In this document: positions 9,174 to 17,400 of the stretch, piece by piece
Numbering within the stretch: position 1 is the first letter of the stretch
How the letters are laid out: the number at the start of each line of letters is the position of its first letter
Origin: Aurantibacillus circumpalustris
GTDB lineage: Bacteria; Bacteroidota; Bacteroidia; B-17B0; Aurantibacillaceae
Direction of reading: 5' to 3'
Assembly (NCBI RefSeq): GCF_029625215.1
Contig: NZ_CP121197.1
Coordinates: 2,108,001 to 2,172,000, forward strand
DNA: 64,000 nt
Program-made: the position numbers and the translations under genes
The notes under the pieces: generated by a model
Databases searched by the model: none
Seen by the model: the letters and a program-made list of their open reading frames with translations, nothing else
What the model was told of the DNA's origin: nothing

Positions 9174-10328
9174 ATGAAAGCACACATACACATTTTCCTA
9201 ATAGTATTCTTGGCAAGTTTTATGCCTACATATGCACAAACTCCTACTTTTGAAGAGTTAGATTTTGAAATAGATTCCGTAAAAACGGCTTACAAAGCGG
9301 TAGGAAAAAACTATGCTTTCATACGATCTAAGAAGGGAACTGGTGGCGTGAATAAAAATCCGCTGGCAGATGCAATAGTATCTGCGGAGGTTACTGAAAT
9401 TGTACTTGTTTTTTCTGAAACAGAATCGTCTGATCTTGCAGTTCGTGAACAAGAAAATCAGGAAAGATGGGAAAATCTATTACGTACCTACCCTGAATAT
9501 TTTCAATACAGTACTTCTTACAAAAATTTATGTCAGTGTAATACAAAAGGTGACGCTGAGGCATTTAAAAAAGTTCAGGGATTTTATATTTATATAGAAG
9601 GTGCATTGCCAAAGGTAGCACTACCGGTAGAAGAAGAGAGTGCTCCAGTAGCTAAAACGGTTAAGGCAGAGGAGAAAGCTGCTGCGCCTGCTAAGGAAGC
9701 GGTGGCAGAAAAACCTATGGAAAAAGCTGCACCTGCAAAGGAGAGTGTTAAGGAAACACCCAAAGCTGCGGTTAAAGAAACACCAAAGGAAACTGTAAAA
9801 GAAACAGTTAAGGAAACACCAGTAGTAGCTGCTGTTGAGCAACCTGTAGAAGAAAATGAACCTGCAGAAGAAGAGGTTAAAGCAGCGCCTAAAAAGAAAC
9901 CGGCGGTGGCAAAAATACGCAGAGCAAAAGATCCTAAAGCTTGCCGTCCTCCTTGTTATCAGAGTGGGGATGAAGATCTGAATGCTTTTTTTAAGGATCA
10001 AATAACCTTGACTAAAAAACAAAAACGTCAGGGTAAAAATCTAATTTGTAATGTTAGGATTCAGTTAAACCTTGATGGCACTATAAAAAAAACATTTGTG
10101 ATGGGGCAAGACGAAGTACTCAATCAACAAGTAACCGGAGCGTTAACCGCCATGAATCCATGGAACGCGGCGGTTAAAGCAGGCGCAACTGTTAAGTCTG
10201 AAGTAAAATTTAATTTAAAATTCGACAAGGAAACAAAAAGTCTTAAACCAGCCGACATGCTCATAAATCCACGTCCTTCACCCAAATGTAAATGTATGAG
10301 CGACGATGAAATTTTTGGTTCTGATTAG
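9174..10328 (+). CDS. secreted protein with Pro/Ala/Glu/Lys-rich linker and TonB-C-like domain
   Basis: A 384-residue protein starting at an ATG that opens a clear signal peptide ending in TYAQ. The open frame extends 17 codons upstream without one. An N-terminal globular domain (about residues 25-150) is followed by about 110 residues of low-complexity linker built from KETPKAAVKE-like units. The C-terminal domain (ICNVRIQLNLDGTIKKTF ... ALTAMNPWNAAVKAGATVKSEVKFNLKF) has the layout of TonB C-terminal/energy-transducer folds. The lack of an N-terminal membrane anchor argues against a classical TonB. A periplasmic or cell-wall-associated protein is likely. The gene has its own terminator. Confidence 0.7.
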   Translation: MKAHIHIFLIVFLASFMPTYAQTPTFEELDFEIDSVKTAYKAVGKNYAFIRSKKGTGGVNKNPLADAIVSAEVTEIVLVFSETESSDLAVREQENQERWENLLRTYPEYFQYSTSYKNLCQCNTKGDAEAFKKVQGFYIYIEGALPKVALPVEEESAPVAKTVKAEEKAAAPAKEAVAEKPMEKAAPAKESVKETPKAAVKETPKETVKETVKETPVVAAVEQPVEENEPAEEEVKAAPKKKPAVAKIRRAKDPKACRPPCYQSGDEDLNAFFKDQITLTKKQKRQGKNLICNVRIQLNLDGTIKKTFVMGQDEVLNQQVTGALTAMNPWNAAVKAGATVKSEVKFNLKFDKETKSLKPADMLINPRPSPKCKCMSDDEIFGSD

Positions 10329-10354
10329 AAGCAAAACGAAATAGTTATCTGTTT

Positions 10355-10379
10355 AAAGGCTCCTTCGGGAGCTTTTTTT
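10355..10379 (+). terminator. rho-independent terminator
   Basis: GCTCC-TTCG-GGAGC tetraloop hairpin followed by seven T, 27 bases after the stop of the preceding gene. Confidence 0.9.
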
Positions 10380-10561
10380 GCTTTTCAACTAATAGAATTC
10401 AAAAACAATTCGACTTATTTATTCTGTTGATCAATGATTTTGAATCACCATTTATTCTAACAGAATTCTAAGTTAAATATATACTCAATTTAAATACTCA
10501 AGGTAGCTAAAGCCGACGAAAGAACCACGGATTTAAAGTACTGTAAGCGCCTGCGATTGAG

Positions 10562-10589
10562 TCCCGATGGTTATCGAATTGGCGTCAAG
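10562..10589 (+). repeat. IS left terminal inverted repeat
   Basis: Starts TCCCGATGGTTATCG and ends GGCGTCAAG. It pairs with 11969-11996 with two mismatches and contains the transposase stop codon. Confidence 0.9.
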
Positions 10590-11865
10590 TTAAAAATGCC
10601 ACTTTATCGGTAAAGTTCGCTCTATTCCTTGTTTCGTAGGTTATTAATCTTCGACTATTATTAAGTTGTACTTGACTTAAGGTCCAATCCGATCGCGGCA
10701 TTAATCCTACAATAAATCTTGTTGTTTTTATTAAGCTTATACCCTTAAATGTTTTTATTGCTAGTCGGTATACAGGCATTATAAATAAGACAGTCAAAAG
10801 TAAGGTGAGGTAAATAATTGCTTCAGGAATAAATGGTCGGTTTAGTCTTTTAGGGATGTTTTTTTCTAATTTTAGATGACTTTTCCATGATTTAAAAACT
10901 ATTTCTATATGCCACCTTATTTTGTAAATATCTTGTATTACTTGTGGTTCAAGGTCTGCACAAGAACTTACAAAAACATCCCATCCTAATAAATGAAGTT
11001 TTTCTATTGTAAGTTTTTTTCTTCTGTCACGATCCTGAATAGCGCATTTTTGTCTATAGCTTGCTGTTTTACGATCTAATTTAATTGCAAAAAGTGTAAC
11101 AGGTACTTTTTCTTCTTTACCTAAAAGAACAGTCTGTTTCAAATACTTTTTGTTTTTTAATAGCTTCTTCAAATCAATGAGTTGATTGTTATGTGGGAAA
11201 AACAAATGAACATCTTTTCGTAATGGACAAATAAAATGCGCTCCTTTCTTAAGAATCTCTTTAAGAGATCTTAAAACAAAATAACCTAAATCCCTTACTA
11301 TTAAGTCGCCCGCGCTAATATATTGCAAGATGTCAGCGGAAGCTGCCTGATCATTTCTGGTAAAAGAAGTAACCATTAGTTCTTCAAATGTATTCTTCAT
11401 TAAATTATAGATAACCTGAATCTTCGCAACGGAGTGATTACCTGTGTAAGTTTTATTTCCCTGATAAAATTCATACAATGAGCTTGGTAAGTGAATACAG
11501 GTGCTATCTTGAATGTAAACATTACTGAATTTTTTCATGAATTTATTTACCGTGCGCTTAGAATTAAAAGATCTATTTAAAAGTTCGCGACATAAATTTA
11601 TAAAATCAGCATCAACTCGCTCAAAAATAGCCTGTTTCGAAATCGGTTTATTTATAAGTTGACTTAGATGAAAAGCCCAGCCAGAAAGAGAAAACGAACC
11701 ATTTAGGTTACAATTGTAAAAACTCAAAATCAAATTTAAAGGATCGATTTTTTTGGTTCGTCGCTTTTGAAAATTGCATGAATGAGAAAGTGAATAAATT
11801 CTTAATTCTTTTAGTCTTTCTTTTAAAGAGATAATTTTATTTTTGAAATGGTTTCCTGTGCGCAT
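10585..11865 (-). CDS. IS4-family transposase
   Basis: A 426-residue DDE transposase. The catalytic residues can be placed as D120 (VYIQDSTC), D192 (LIVRDLGYF) and E321. E321 lies in the IS4 signature Y314-x2-R317-x3-E321-x6-K328, which matches the family pattern exactly. The frame is uninterrupted, so the enzyme is probably active. The C terminus reaches into the left inverted repeat, as in many compact IS elements. The N terminus has a basic helical region likely to bind the terminal repeats. Confidence 0.93.
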   Translation of the reverse strand: MRTGNHFKNKIISLKERLKELRIYSLSHSCNFQKRRTKKIDPLNLILSFYNCNLNGSFSLSGWAFHLSQLINKPISKQAIFERVDADFINLCRELLNRSFNSKRTVNKFMKKFSNVYIQDSTCIHLPSSLYEFYQGNKTYTGNHSVAKIQVIYNLMKNTFEELMVTSFTRNDQAASADILQYISAGDLIVRDLGYFVLRSLKEILKKGAHFICPLRKDVHLFFPHNNQLIDLKKLLKNKKYLKQTVLLGKEEKVPVTLFAIKLDRKTASYRQKCAIQDRDRRKKLTIEKLHLLGWDVFVSSCADLEPQVIQDIYKIRWHIEIVFKSWKSHLKLEKNIPKRLNRPFIPEAIIYLTLLLTVLFIMPVYRLAIKTFKGISLIKTTRFIVGLMPRSDWTLSQVQLNNSRRLITYETRNRANFTDKVAFLT

Positions 11866-11968
11866 ATTTTGTTTTGTTAGCGCAATTAAAATACAGCAAG
11901 CAGGAAACTTTTTTATCCCTCTATCTTCTTAATTATCAATACATAAAAGTTAATTTCATTAGAATTAC

Positions 11969-11996
11969 CTTGACGCCAATTCGATAGCTATCGGGA
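11969..11996 (-). repeat. IS right terminal inverted repeat
   Basis: Starts CTTGACGCCAATTCGATAG and ends ATCGGGA. Its outer half, CGATAGCTATCGGGAGG, is itself palindromic and resembles hairpins in the tRNA-like units near 41.7 kb. Confidence 0.9.
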
Positions 11997-12030
11997 GGAA
12001 AATGTGAGAGTGAAAATGTAAAAAATGTGC

Positions 12031-12393
12031 TTAAGTTCTTTTACTAGATTTCTTTTTAATAAAATCGAGAACTAAGATTGGAGGTCTTCCAACAAGGGCT
12101 TTAACTCCATCAATAACAATGGGACGTTCAATAAGAATTGGATTTTCACATAAAACTTTTATCCATTGTGTATTTGTAAGTTTTTTACTGGAGAAACGTT
12201 CTTTATAAAGCGGTTCCGTTTTTCTTACAATATCAAAAGCATCACAATTAAGTTTTTTCAATAACTGAGTAAATTCTTTTTTTGTGGGTGGTTCTTTGAG
12301 GTATTCTCTGAAAGTAACTTCACACTTATTTTTTTCTAAAATTTCAAGTGTTTCTCTGCACTTACTGCATCTGGCATTGTAATAAATAATCAT
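12031..12393 (-). CDS. ArsC/Spx-family thioredoxin-fold protein (arsenate-reductase-like)
   Basis: A 120-residue protein of the ArsC/Spx family. The N terminus has C9-x-x-C12 followed by Arg (RCSKCRET), then the family blocks FREYLKEPPT, ILIERPIVIDG and VGRPP. The cysteine pair favours a thioredoxin- or glutaredoxin-coupled arsenate reductase (YffB/ArsC-like) or a redox regulator. No other arsenic genes are nearby, so detoxification is not certain. It is the last gene of a three-gene operon whose genes overlap by four bases each. Confidence 0.88.
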   Translation of the reverse strand: MIIYYNARCSKCRETLEILEKNKCEVTFREYLKEPPTKKEFTQLLKKLNCDAFDIVRKTEPLYKERFSSKKLTNTQWIKVLCENPILIERPIVIDGVKALVGRPPILVLDFIKKKSSKRT

Positions 12394-12623
12394 AGATCCA
12401 TATCCCTCATCTGCACGAACATCTCGTTAAAACGTTTACGGGTTGTTTCAATAAATTCAGAATTAATTTTTGTTTTTAGGTTCTCAACACTTTTTACATC
12501 CTCGGCTAAAAATTTAAAAATCTGTTCCATTGGTCCTGCTTCAAAACGTACCTGATATTTATCATTCATATGAAAAATACTAATGGTCATGCTTTCGTGG
12601 GGAATACTATCTATAATTCTCAT
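12390..12623 (-). CDS. small hypothetical protein
   Basis: A 77-residue soluble protein, unrecognised. It begins with a beta-rich stretch (MTISIFHMNDKYQVRFEAG) and continues into two charged helices. Its start overlaps the preceding gene and its stop overlaps the ArsC-like gene, both by four bases. This indicates translational coupling and makes it very likely a real gene. Confidence 0.65.
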   Translation of the reverse strand: MRIIDSIPHESMTISIFHMNDKYQVRFEAGPMEQIFKFLAEDVKSVENLKTKINSEFIETTRKRFNEMFVQMRDMDL

Positions 12624-13063
12624 TCTTTTTTAAACGCTTTTTTAAAATTAAGCATGTTTTTTAAAGCACCAATAGGGCTAACATTATAATCACCATCTTG
12701 ATGAATTCTACTTTGAATGGCGTGTGCTAATAAAATATAATTTTCTTTTTTTATTTTTTTAAGGAAGTCTTCAGCTTTCTCGTCACCATTAATAATATTA
12801 GCCATAGCAGCCCACTCAAATGCTTTAGCTTTCATAAGAAAGGCAAAAGCTTTTTCATCGTCCCATACAGCGTTTACAAAAGCTGCAAGTACAACGTGTT
12901 TATTATCCATAAGGTATTGAAAGGCTCTTTTTTCATCTCTAATGGCATCAAGCGTTGCGAAGAACTCTTTGTAACCATTATTCATCAACCAGTTAAAACT
13001 AGCTGTATCACCTAACACAAAGCGGGTAAAATGATCGATAGATTCTAAAGAGTACTTTTTCAT
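12620..13063 (-). CDS. protein built of 26-residue helical repeats
   Basis: A 147-residue soluble protein. The ATG at 13063 (MKKYSLESIDHF) is preferred over an upstream in-frame ATG at 13099 whose extra residues look non-coding. From residue 19 the chain is a tandem of about 26-residue units: SFNWLMNNGYKEFFATLDAI, AFQYLMDNKHVVLAAFVNAV, AFAFLMKAKAFEWAAMANII, and a diverged fourth, each joined by an acidic DE/DEK turn. This suggests a small alpha-solenoid for protein binding. I know of no named family for it. It heads the operon with the ArsC-like gene. Confidence 0.7.
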   Translation of the reverse strand: MKKYSLESIDHFTRFVLGDTASFNWLMNNGYKEFFATLDAIRDEKRAFQYLMDNKHVVLAAFVNAVWDDEKAFAFLMKAKAFEWAAMANIINGDEKAEDFLKKIKKENYILLAHAIQSRIHQDGDYNVSPIGALKNMLNFKKAFKKE

Positions 13064-13107
13064 TTTATTCTTTTTGAGTGATAAAAATGCTAATAACAAA
13101 ATTAAAT

Positions 13108-13139
13108 AAAAAAACCGCTTAGCTTGCTAAACGGTTTTT
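13108..13139 (-). terminator. terminator between acyl-CoA dehydrogenase gene and the ArsC operon
   Basis: An AAAACCGCTTAGC/GCTAAACGGTTTT inverted repeat with one mismatch and A/T runs on both sides. It separates two minus-strand transcription units. Confidence 0.7.
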
Positions 13140-13200
13140 AATTTATGAAACTTTAATTTTATTATTTTGTTTGAATAGCGGCATTCTCAGTGCTTTTTTT

Positions 13201-13336
13201 AACCACAAAGGACACAAAGTGTTGCACAAAGGGCACAAAGAAATAATTTTCTCTTAGTGTTTCTTAGTGATCTTAGTGCCTCAGTGGTTCTTTTAACCAC
13301 GAAGCACACAAAGTGTTACACGAAGGGCACAAAGAG
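13201..13336. repeat. AACCAC...GGCACAAAG direct repeat with inverted CTTAGTG arms
   Basis: Two imperfect 42-bp direct copies start at 13201 and 13295 (AACCACAAAGGACACAAAG and AACCACGAAGCACACAAAG). Between them is a stretch of CTTAGTG-type units ending in GTGGTT that is complementary to the copy starts. The 13140-13404 gap contains no gene. This style of ACAAAG/CTTAGTG repeat is a dispersed non-coding family in many genomes. Confidence 0.6.
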
Positions 13337-13350
13337 TTTTTTCTTAGCTT

Positions 13351-13400
13351 AATGCAAACTGCTAACTGGTTACTGCCCACTGTAGACTGCCTACTGTAAA
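13351..13400. repeat. ACTG-type degenerate tandem repeat
   Basis: Units of the type AACTGC, GACTGCCTACTGTA and AACTGCCTAC repeat about seven times with a 7-to-8-base rhythm. They end directly at the stop of the acyl-CoA dehydrogenase gene. Confidence 0.5.
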
Positions 13401-13404
13401 CTGC

Positions 13405-14577
13405 CTACTTCAATAACTCTCTAGCGATAACTAATTTCTGAATTTCACTAGTTCCTTCGCCAATTGTACATAATTTGCTATCGCGGTAAAATTTTTCAAC
13501 TGGAAAATCTTTTGTATACCCGTAACCACCGAATATTTGAACCGCTTCTGTACTGCATCTTACAGCCACTTCGCTCGCATAATATTTAGCAAAAGCCCCT
13601 TCTTTAGTCATCTTTTGATGTTTATTCTTTAAGTCCGCAGCTTTAAACGTTAATAGTTCTGCGGCTTCAAATTCAGTAGCCATATCTGCTAATTTAAAAG
13701 CGATGCCTTGAAAGTTAGCAATTGGTTGTCCGAATTGCTGGCGTTCTTTAGCGTACTTAATACTAGCGTTTAAAGCACCTTTAGCGATACCTAAACTCAA
13801 TGCAGCAATACTAATACGTCCACCATCCAATACTTTCATAGCTTGTACAAATCCATCACCTACATTACCTAATACTTGAGATTTGTGGATGCGACAATTT
13901 TCAAAAATAAGTTCAGCAGTTTCGCTTGCGCGCATACCTAATTTATTTTCTTTTTTTCCGCCTCTGAAACCAGGAGTGGTACGTTCTACGATAAATGCAG
14001 TAATGCCGTGGCTATCTAATAATTCACCTGTTCTAGCTAAAACAACGGCAACGTTACCAGAAATTCCGTGAGTGATCCAATTTTTTGTTCCGTTAAGTAC
14101 CCAATGATCACCATCTTGTTTTGCAACACATTGCATACGCATAGCGTCGCTTCCTGTATTGGCTTCGGTTAAGCCCCAAGCGCCTATCCATTCTGCAGTT
14201 GCTAACTTTGGAAGGTATTTTTTCTTTTGTTCTTCGTTACCAAATTGCAAAATATGTCCCGTACATAAACTGTTGTGGGCGGCCATAGATAAAGCAATTG
14301 AACCACAAATACTACCTAGTTCTGTAATGGCGGTAACATATTCTGTGTAGCTAAATCCAGATCCTCCATATTCGGTTGGAACTAAAACTCCCATTAAACC
14401 TAAGTCGCCAAGCTTTTTAAAAACCTCAATAGGGAATTCTTGCGACTCATCCCATTCCATCATTTTTGGTAAAATATGTTCTTTCCCAAATTTGCGAATC
14501 ATATCCGCAATCATCTGTTGGTTTTCGTTTGTTTGAAAACTCATACCAACCTCGTTTTCTAATAGTGTACTAGACAT
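13405..14577 (-). CDS. acyl-CoA dehydrogenase
   Basis: A flavoprotein of 390 residues that oxidises acyl-CoA to enoyl-CoA in fatty-acid or branched-chain amino-acid degradation. Visible landmarks are the FAD/substrate segment WGLTEANTGSDA, the block GTKNWITHG, the RQQFGQPIANFQ signature, and the C-terminal region with AVQIFGGYGYTKDFPVEKFYRD, ending in IGEGTSEIQ. Length and motifs fit the short/branched-chain subgroup; the chain-length preference is not readable. Its start overlaps the end of apt by 19 bases, so the two are probably transcribed together. Confidence 0.95.
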   Translation of the reverse strand: MSSTLLENEVGMSFQTNENQQMIADMIRKFGKEHILPKMMEWDESQEFPIEVFKKLGDLGLMGVLVPTEYGGSGFSYTEYVTAITELGSICGSIALSMAAHNSLCTGHILQFGNEEQKKKYLPKLATAEWIGAWGLTEANTGSDAMRMQCVAKQDGDHWVLNGTKNWITHGISGNVAVVLARTGELLDSHGITAFIVERTTPGFRGGKKENKLGMRASETAELIFENCRIHKSQVLGNVGDGFVQAMKVLDGGRISIAALSLGIAKGALNASIKYAKERQQFGQPIANFQGIAFKLADMATEFEAAELLTFKAADLKNKHQKMTKEGAFAKYYASEVAVRCSTEAVQIFGGYGYTKDFPVEKFYRDSKLCTIGEGTSEIQKLVIARELLK

Positions 14578-15086
14578 GTTATATTGTTTGTGTGATTTAC
14601 TAATTTACTCTTTCCGTTTAAAAAATCCAAACTTACCACGAAGTTAAACCCTGCAACTTTTGCTCCCATCTTTTCTACAAGTTTTGCAGCGGCTTGTGCT
14701 GTTCCACCTGTAGCTATAAGATCATCGTGTATGATTACGTTCCACCCCTTCTCTAAAGCATCTTCGTGCATTTCAATAATGGAAGTGCCGTATTCTAATG
14801 CGTATTCTTCTTTAACTGTTTTATAAGGAAGTTTACCCGCTTTTCTTACTAAAACAAACGGTACGTTCAATTTGTTAGCGACTAAAAAACCAAATAAAAA
14901 TCCCCGACTTTCAATTCCAATAATGGCATCGGGTACTTCTTCCAAACGTTCAATAAAACCGTTGACGATATCGTTACAAAGTTCTTGTTTGTAAAATAAT
15001 GGCGTAATGTCTTTGAAGATAATTCCAGGTTTCGGAAAATCTGCAATGTCCCTTATTTCTTTCTTTATAGACTGTTCTAATGTCAT
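14559..15086 (-). CDS. apt: adenine phosphoribosyltransferase
   Basis: Converts adenine and PRPP to AMP in purine salvage. The 175-residue product begins at the ATG at 15086 (MTLEQSIKKEIRDI), the normal start of the family; an in-frame ATG six codons upstream is unlikely. Motifs are DFPKPGIIFKDITPL, the ESRGFLFG block, and the PRPP-binding loop HDDLIATGGTAQAA. The 3' end overlaps the acyl-CoA dehydrogenase gene by 19 bases in another frame. Confidence 0.96.
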   Translation of the reverse strand: MTLEQSIKKEIRDIADFPKPGIIFKDITPLFYKQELCNDIVNGFIERLEEVPDAIIGIESRGFLFGFLVANKLNVPFVLVRKAGKLPYKTVKEEYALEYGTSIIEMHEDALEKGWNVIIHDDLIATGGTAQAAAKLVEKMGAKVAGFNFVVSLDFLNGKSKLVNHTNNITCLVHY

Positions 15087-15146
15087 TATTAGCGGCACAA
15101 ACATAGCGTTTTTTTTAGCAGTGTTTTGGAAGTATTTCTGGAATTA

Positions 15147-15620
15147 TTACTCAATAACAACAATACCATCGGCCATAAAACGTACCTCGTTTTTTGGTTC
15201 TGTAATGGCATCAATTTCTTTTTGGGATTTTTTCGCGTCCTGTGCATAGTGTTTTAATTCAGCAACACTGGTTGTTTTGGTAAAGGCATGACCGTCTAAA
15301 ACAACTGTTTTGCCAACAAGATCTAGGGGAACAAAAAAGCCGTAATCTTTCATTTTTACAAATGCATTTTCAGTTTCATTTATTTTAAAGGTCATCCAGC
15401 AACCTTTTTGAGAACATACGTCAAGAACTTTGGCTTTTACCTTAACTGTTAGAGTGTCCTTGGTTTTAAGCATTGCTGTTAGTGAAGATGCTTCAATAGC
15501 ATTTTTCTCGTCTGTTTTAGCTCCGTAAACAGTTCCCGGCTTTGCTTTACCTGATGGAGGCTGTGCCAACACAATTTGCGAGAAAACAATTGTTACAAGA
15601 ATGAGTGTTATTTTTTTCAT
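15147..15620 (-). CDS. DUF4920 domain periplasmic protein
   Basis: A 157-residue exported protein. The N terminus is a signal peptide (MKKITLILVTIVFSQIVLA). The mature part has the DUF4920 pattern: PGTVYGAKTDEKNAIEAS, then VKAKVLDVCSQKGCWMTF with a conserved Cys pair and GCWM, then YGFFVPLDLVGKTVVLDG. The fold resembles small OB-like or metal-binding periplasmic domains. The function is not known to me. It lies 60 bp upstream of apt on the same strand. Confidence 0.85.
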   Translation of the reverse strand: MKKITLILVTIVFSQIVLAQPPSGKAKPGTVYGAKTDEKNAIEASSLTAMLKTKDTLTVKVKAKVLDVCSQKGCWMTFKINETENAFVKMKDYGFFVPLDLVGKTVVLDGHAFTKTTSVAELKHYAQDAKKSQKEIDAITEPKNEVRFMADGIVVIE

Positions 15621-15704
15621 GGTTTTATTTTAATGAATCATAAATATACAATAATAAAAAAGAGGAAGAAAACTCCCTCCTTTTCAATTATATAAAGGCT
15701 TTAT

Positions 15705-17168
15705 CTAGTAATAGAAAGGTCTTCTAACCTCTGAAATGTGTTTACTGAAACGAATTACCTGACGTGTGTAACCGTATTCATTATCATACCAAACGTATAA
15801 TACAATACTCTTTTTATCAGGAGATACAATGGTCGCCTGGCTGTCGTATACACTTGGACAAGGATTGCCGATAACATCTGTACTTACCAATTCATTACTG
15901 AATGCATATTGTATTTGTTCAACAAGTTTACCATTCATCGCATATTTGTGAATGATGGCATTAACTTCGTCGCGGGTAACCTCTTTATTTATATTTAAGT
16001 TTAAGATAGCCAAACTTACATTTGGGGTTGGGACACGCACTGAATTCGCAGTGAATTTTCCACTTAAATGCGGTAATACTTTTTTCAAAGCACTTTCAGC
16101 ACCGGTTTCTGTAATAACCATGTTTAAAGCAGCAGAGCGACCACGACGGTATTTTTTGTGATAGTTATCCAATAAATTCTGGTCGTTTGTATAAGAGTGA
16201 ACCGTTTCAATATGTCCTTTTTGAATTCCGAATTCTGTATCAATCACATGTAAAATAGGCATGATAGCATTGGTTGTACAGCTTGCAGCAGAAAAAATAC
16301 GTTGCGTGCTAAGATCAACTGTTTCGTGATTCACACCGTGAACAACGTTTGGAACATTGCCTTTTGCAGGAGCTGTTAATAATACTTTGTCAATTCCTTT
16401 AGCTTTTAAGTGACGACTTAGTTCAACATCATCTCTGAAAACGCCTGTATTATCAATTAGTAGAGCGTTATCAATACCGTATTTCGTGTAATCAACATCT
16501 TCTGGATTTTTAGCATCAATCATGTGAACTGTATGTCCGTTAATGATCAGTGCTTTATTTGCTAAATCTTCAATAACAGTTCCTGGGAAAGTTCCATGAA
16601 CCGAATCGGTGCGCAATAAATCGGCACGTTTTACAATTTCTTCGTCGCTATTTCCTCTGGTAACGATTGCGCGAAGTCTTAATTGTTCTCCTTTACCAGC
16701 AAGTGTAATTAATTCACGAGCAGCTAAACGACCAATACGTCCGAAGCCGTATAAAACAACATCTTTAGGAGTTACGACAGAAGTAACACCAATAAGACCC
16801 TTTAATTTATCATTAATAAAATCAACTTTTGTTTTGTAGTTAGCATTTTCTTGGTGCCATTCAAAGGCTAATTTTCCAATATCAATACGGGCTGCGCCAA
16901 CTTTAGAATTTAAAATTTCGGTGGCAAGCGCAAGTGTTTCATAAACCGTAATTGGTTTTTTTACAATATTTTTAGCGTATAGGTGCAAATTCATTATTTC
17001 ACTTGCACTGCGGTCAACTAATTGGTTGCGGAATAAAATAAGTTCGATAGATCTATCAAACCATAATTTTCCAACAACATTAATCAAATCCAAAGCAGCC
17101 TTTTCGTGACTGATCCAATCATTTAATTGGGCTTGGTATTCTCCGTTTACTTTTTCAAGTGTTTTCAT
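15705..17168 (-). CDS. gap: glyceraldehyde-3-phosphate dehydrogenase, long Bacteroidota form
   Basis: Catalyses the NAD(P)-linked, phosphate-dependent oxidation of glyceraldehyde 3-phosphate. The core dehydrogenase starts at the Rossmann motif GFGRIGR (141-147). The catalytic cysteine is C297 in SAASCTTNAIMP, and the chain ends with the WYDNEYGYTRQV signature. About 135 residues precede the core, a helical N-terminal extension typical of the 480-residue Bacteroidota enzyme. The extension's role is unknown. The gene stands alone with a TAnnTTTG box upstream. Confidence 0.94.
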   Translation of the reverse strand: MKTLEKVNGEYQAQLNDWISHEKAALDLINVVGKLWFDRSIELILFRNQLVDRSASEIMNLHLYAKNIVKKPITVYETLALATEILNSKVGAARIDIGKLAFEWHQENANYKTKVDFINDKLKGLIGVTSVVTPKDVVLYGFGRIGRLAARELITLAGKGEQLRLRAIVTRGNSDEEIVKRADLLRTDSVHGTFPGTVIEDLANKALIINGHTVHMIDAKNPEDVDYTKYGIDNALLIDNTGVFRDDVELSRHLKAKGIDKVLLTAPAKGNVPNVVHGVNHETVDLSTQRIFSAASCTTNAIMPILHVIDTEFGIQKGHIETVHSYTNDQNLLDNYHKKYRRGRSAALNMVITETGAESALKKVLPHLSGKFTANSVRVPTPNVSLAILNLNINKEVTRDEVNAIIHKYAMNGKLVEQIQYAFSNELVSTDVIGNPCPSVYDSQATIVSPDKKSIVLYVWYDNEYGYTRQVIRFSKHISEVRRPFYY

Positions 17169-17184
17169 TTAAATAAAATTTTTG

Positions 17185-17192
17185 CAAAGCTA
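17185..17192 (-). promoter_or_regulatory. -7 box upstream of gap
   Basis: The minus strand reads TAGCTTTG, a perfect match to the Bacteroidota TAnnTTTG -7 element, 16 bases before the gap ATG. A CTG lies 19 bases further upstream where TTG would be expected. Confidence 0.5.
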
Positions 17193-17400
17193 CGAAAAAG
17201 CTGAAAACAGTCAGTTTTTTGTTAATAAAGTGGGAAAAATAGTCGCAAAGCTTGATTTAAAAGGGTTTGATTAGAAATATTCCAGACTTAACGCTTAAAA
17301 CACTATAAAAGAAGCTAGGAAGGAGGTGTTTTTTAATAAAATAAGTTAAAGACCCTGGCGTATAGAAACTGGTTGGTGAATTTGAGTGTCAAGTATAAAA

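Larger units (their letters stand above)
10562..11996 (-). mobile_element. IS4-family insertion sequence, complete
   Basis: A 1435-bp element bounded by 28-bp terminal inverted repeats (26 of 28 positions match) with one intact transposase gene on the minus strand. I see no convincing target-site duplication in the bases directly outside the repeats, so either the duplication has decayed or the exact ends differ by a few bases. It lies between a convergently read gene and the end of the ArsC-like operon and disrupts no visible gene. Confidence 0.9.

Noticed and set aside
9621-10022. 133-codon minus-strand frame rich in Phe, Arg and Cys
   Set aside because: It is the antisense shadow of the Lys/Glu/Pro linker of the secreted protein at 9174.
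10550-12010. Target-site duplication of the IS element
   Set aside because: No identical direct repeat flanks the two terminal repeats within a reasonable distance.
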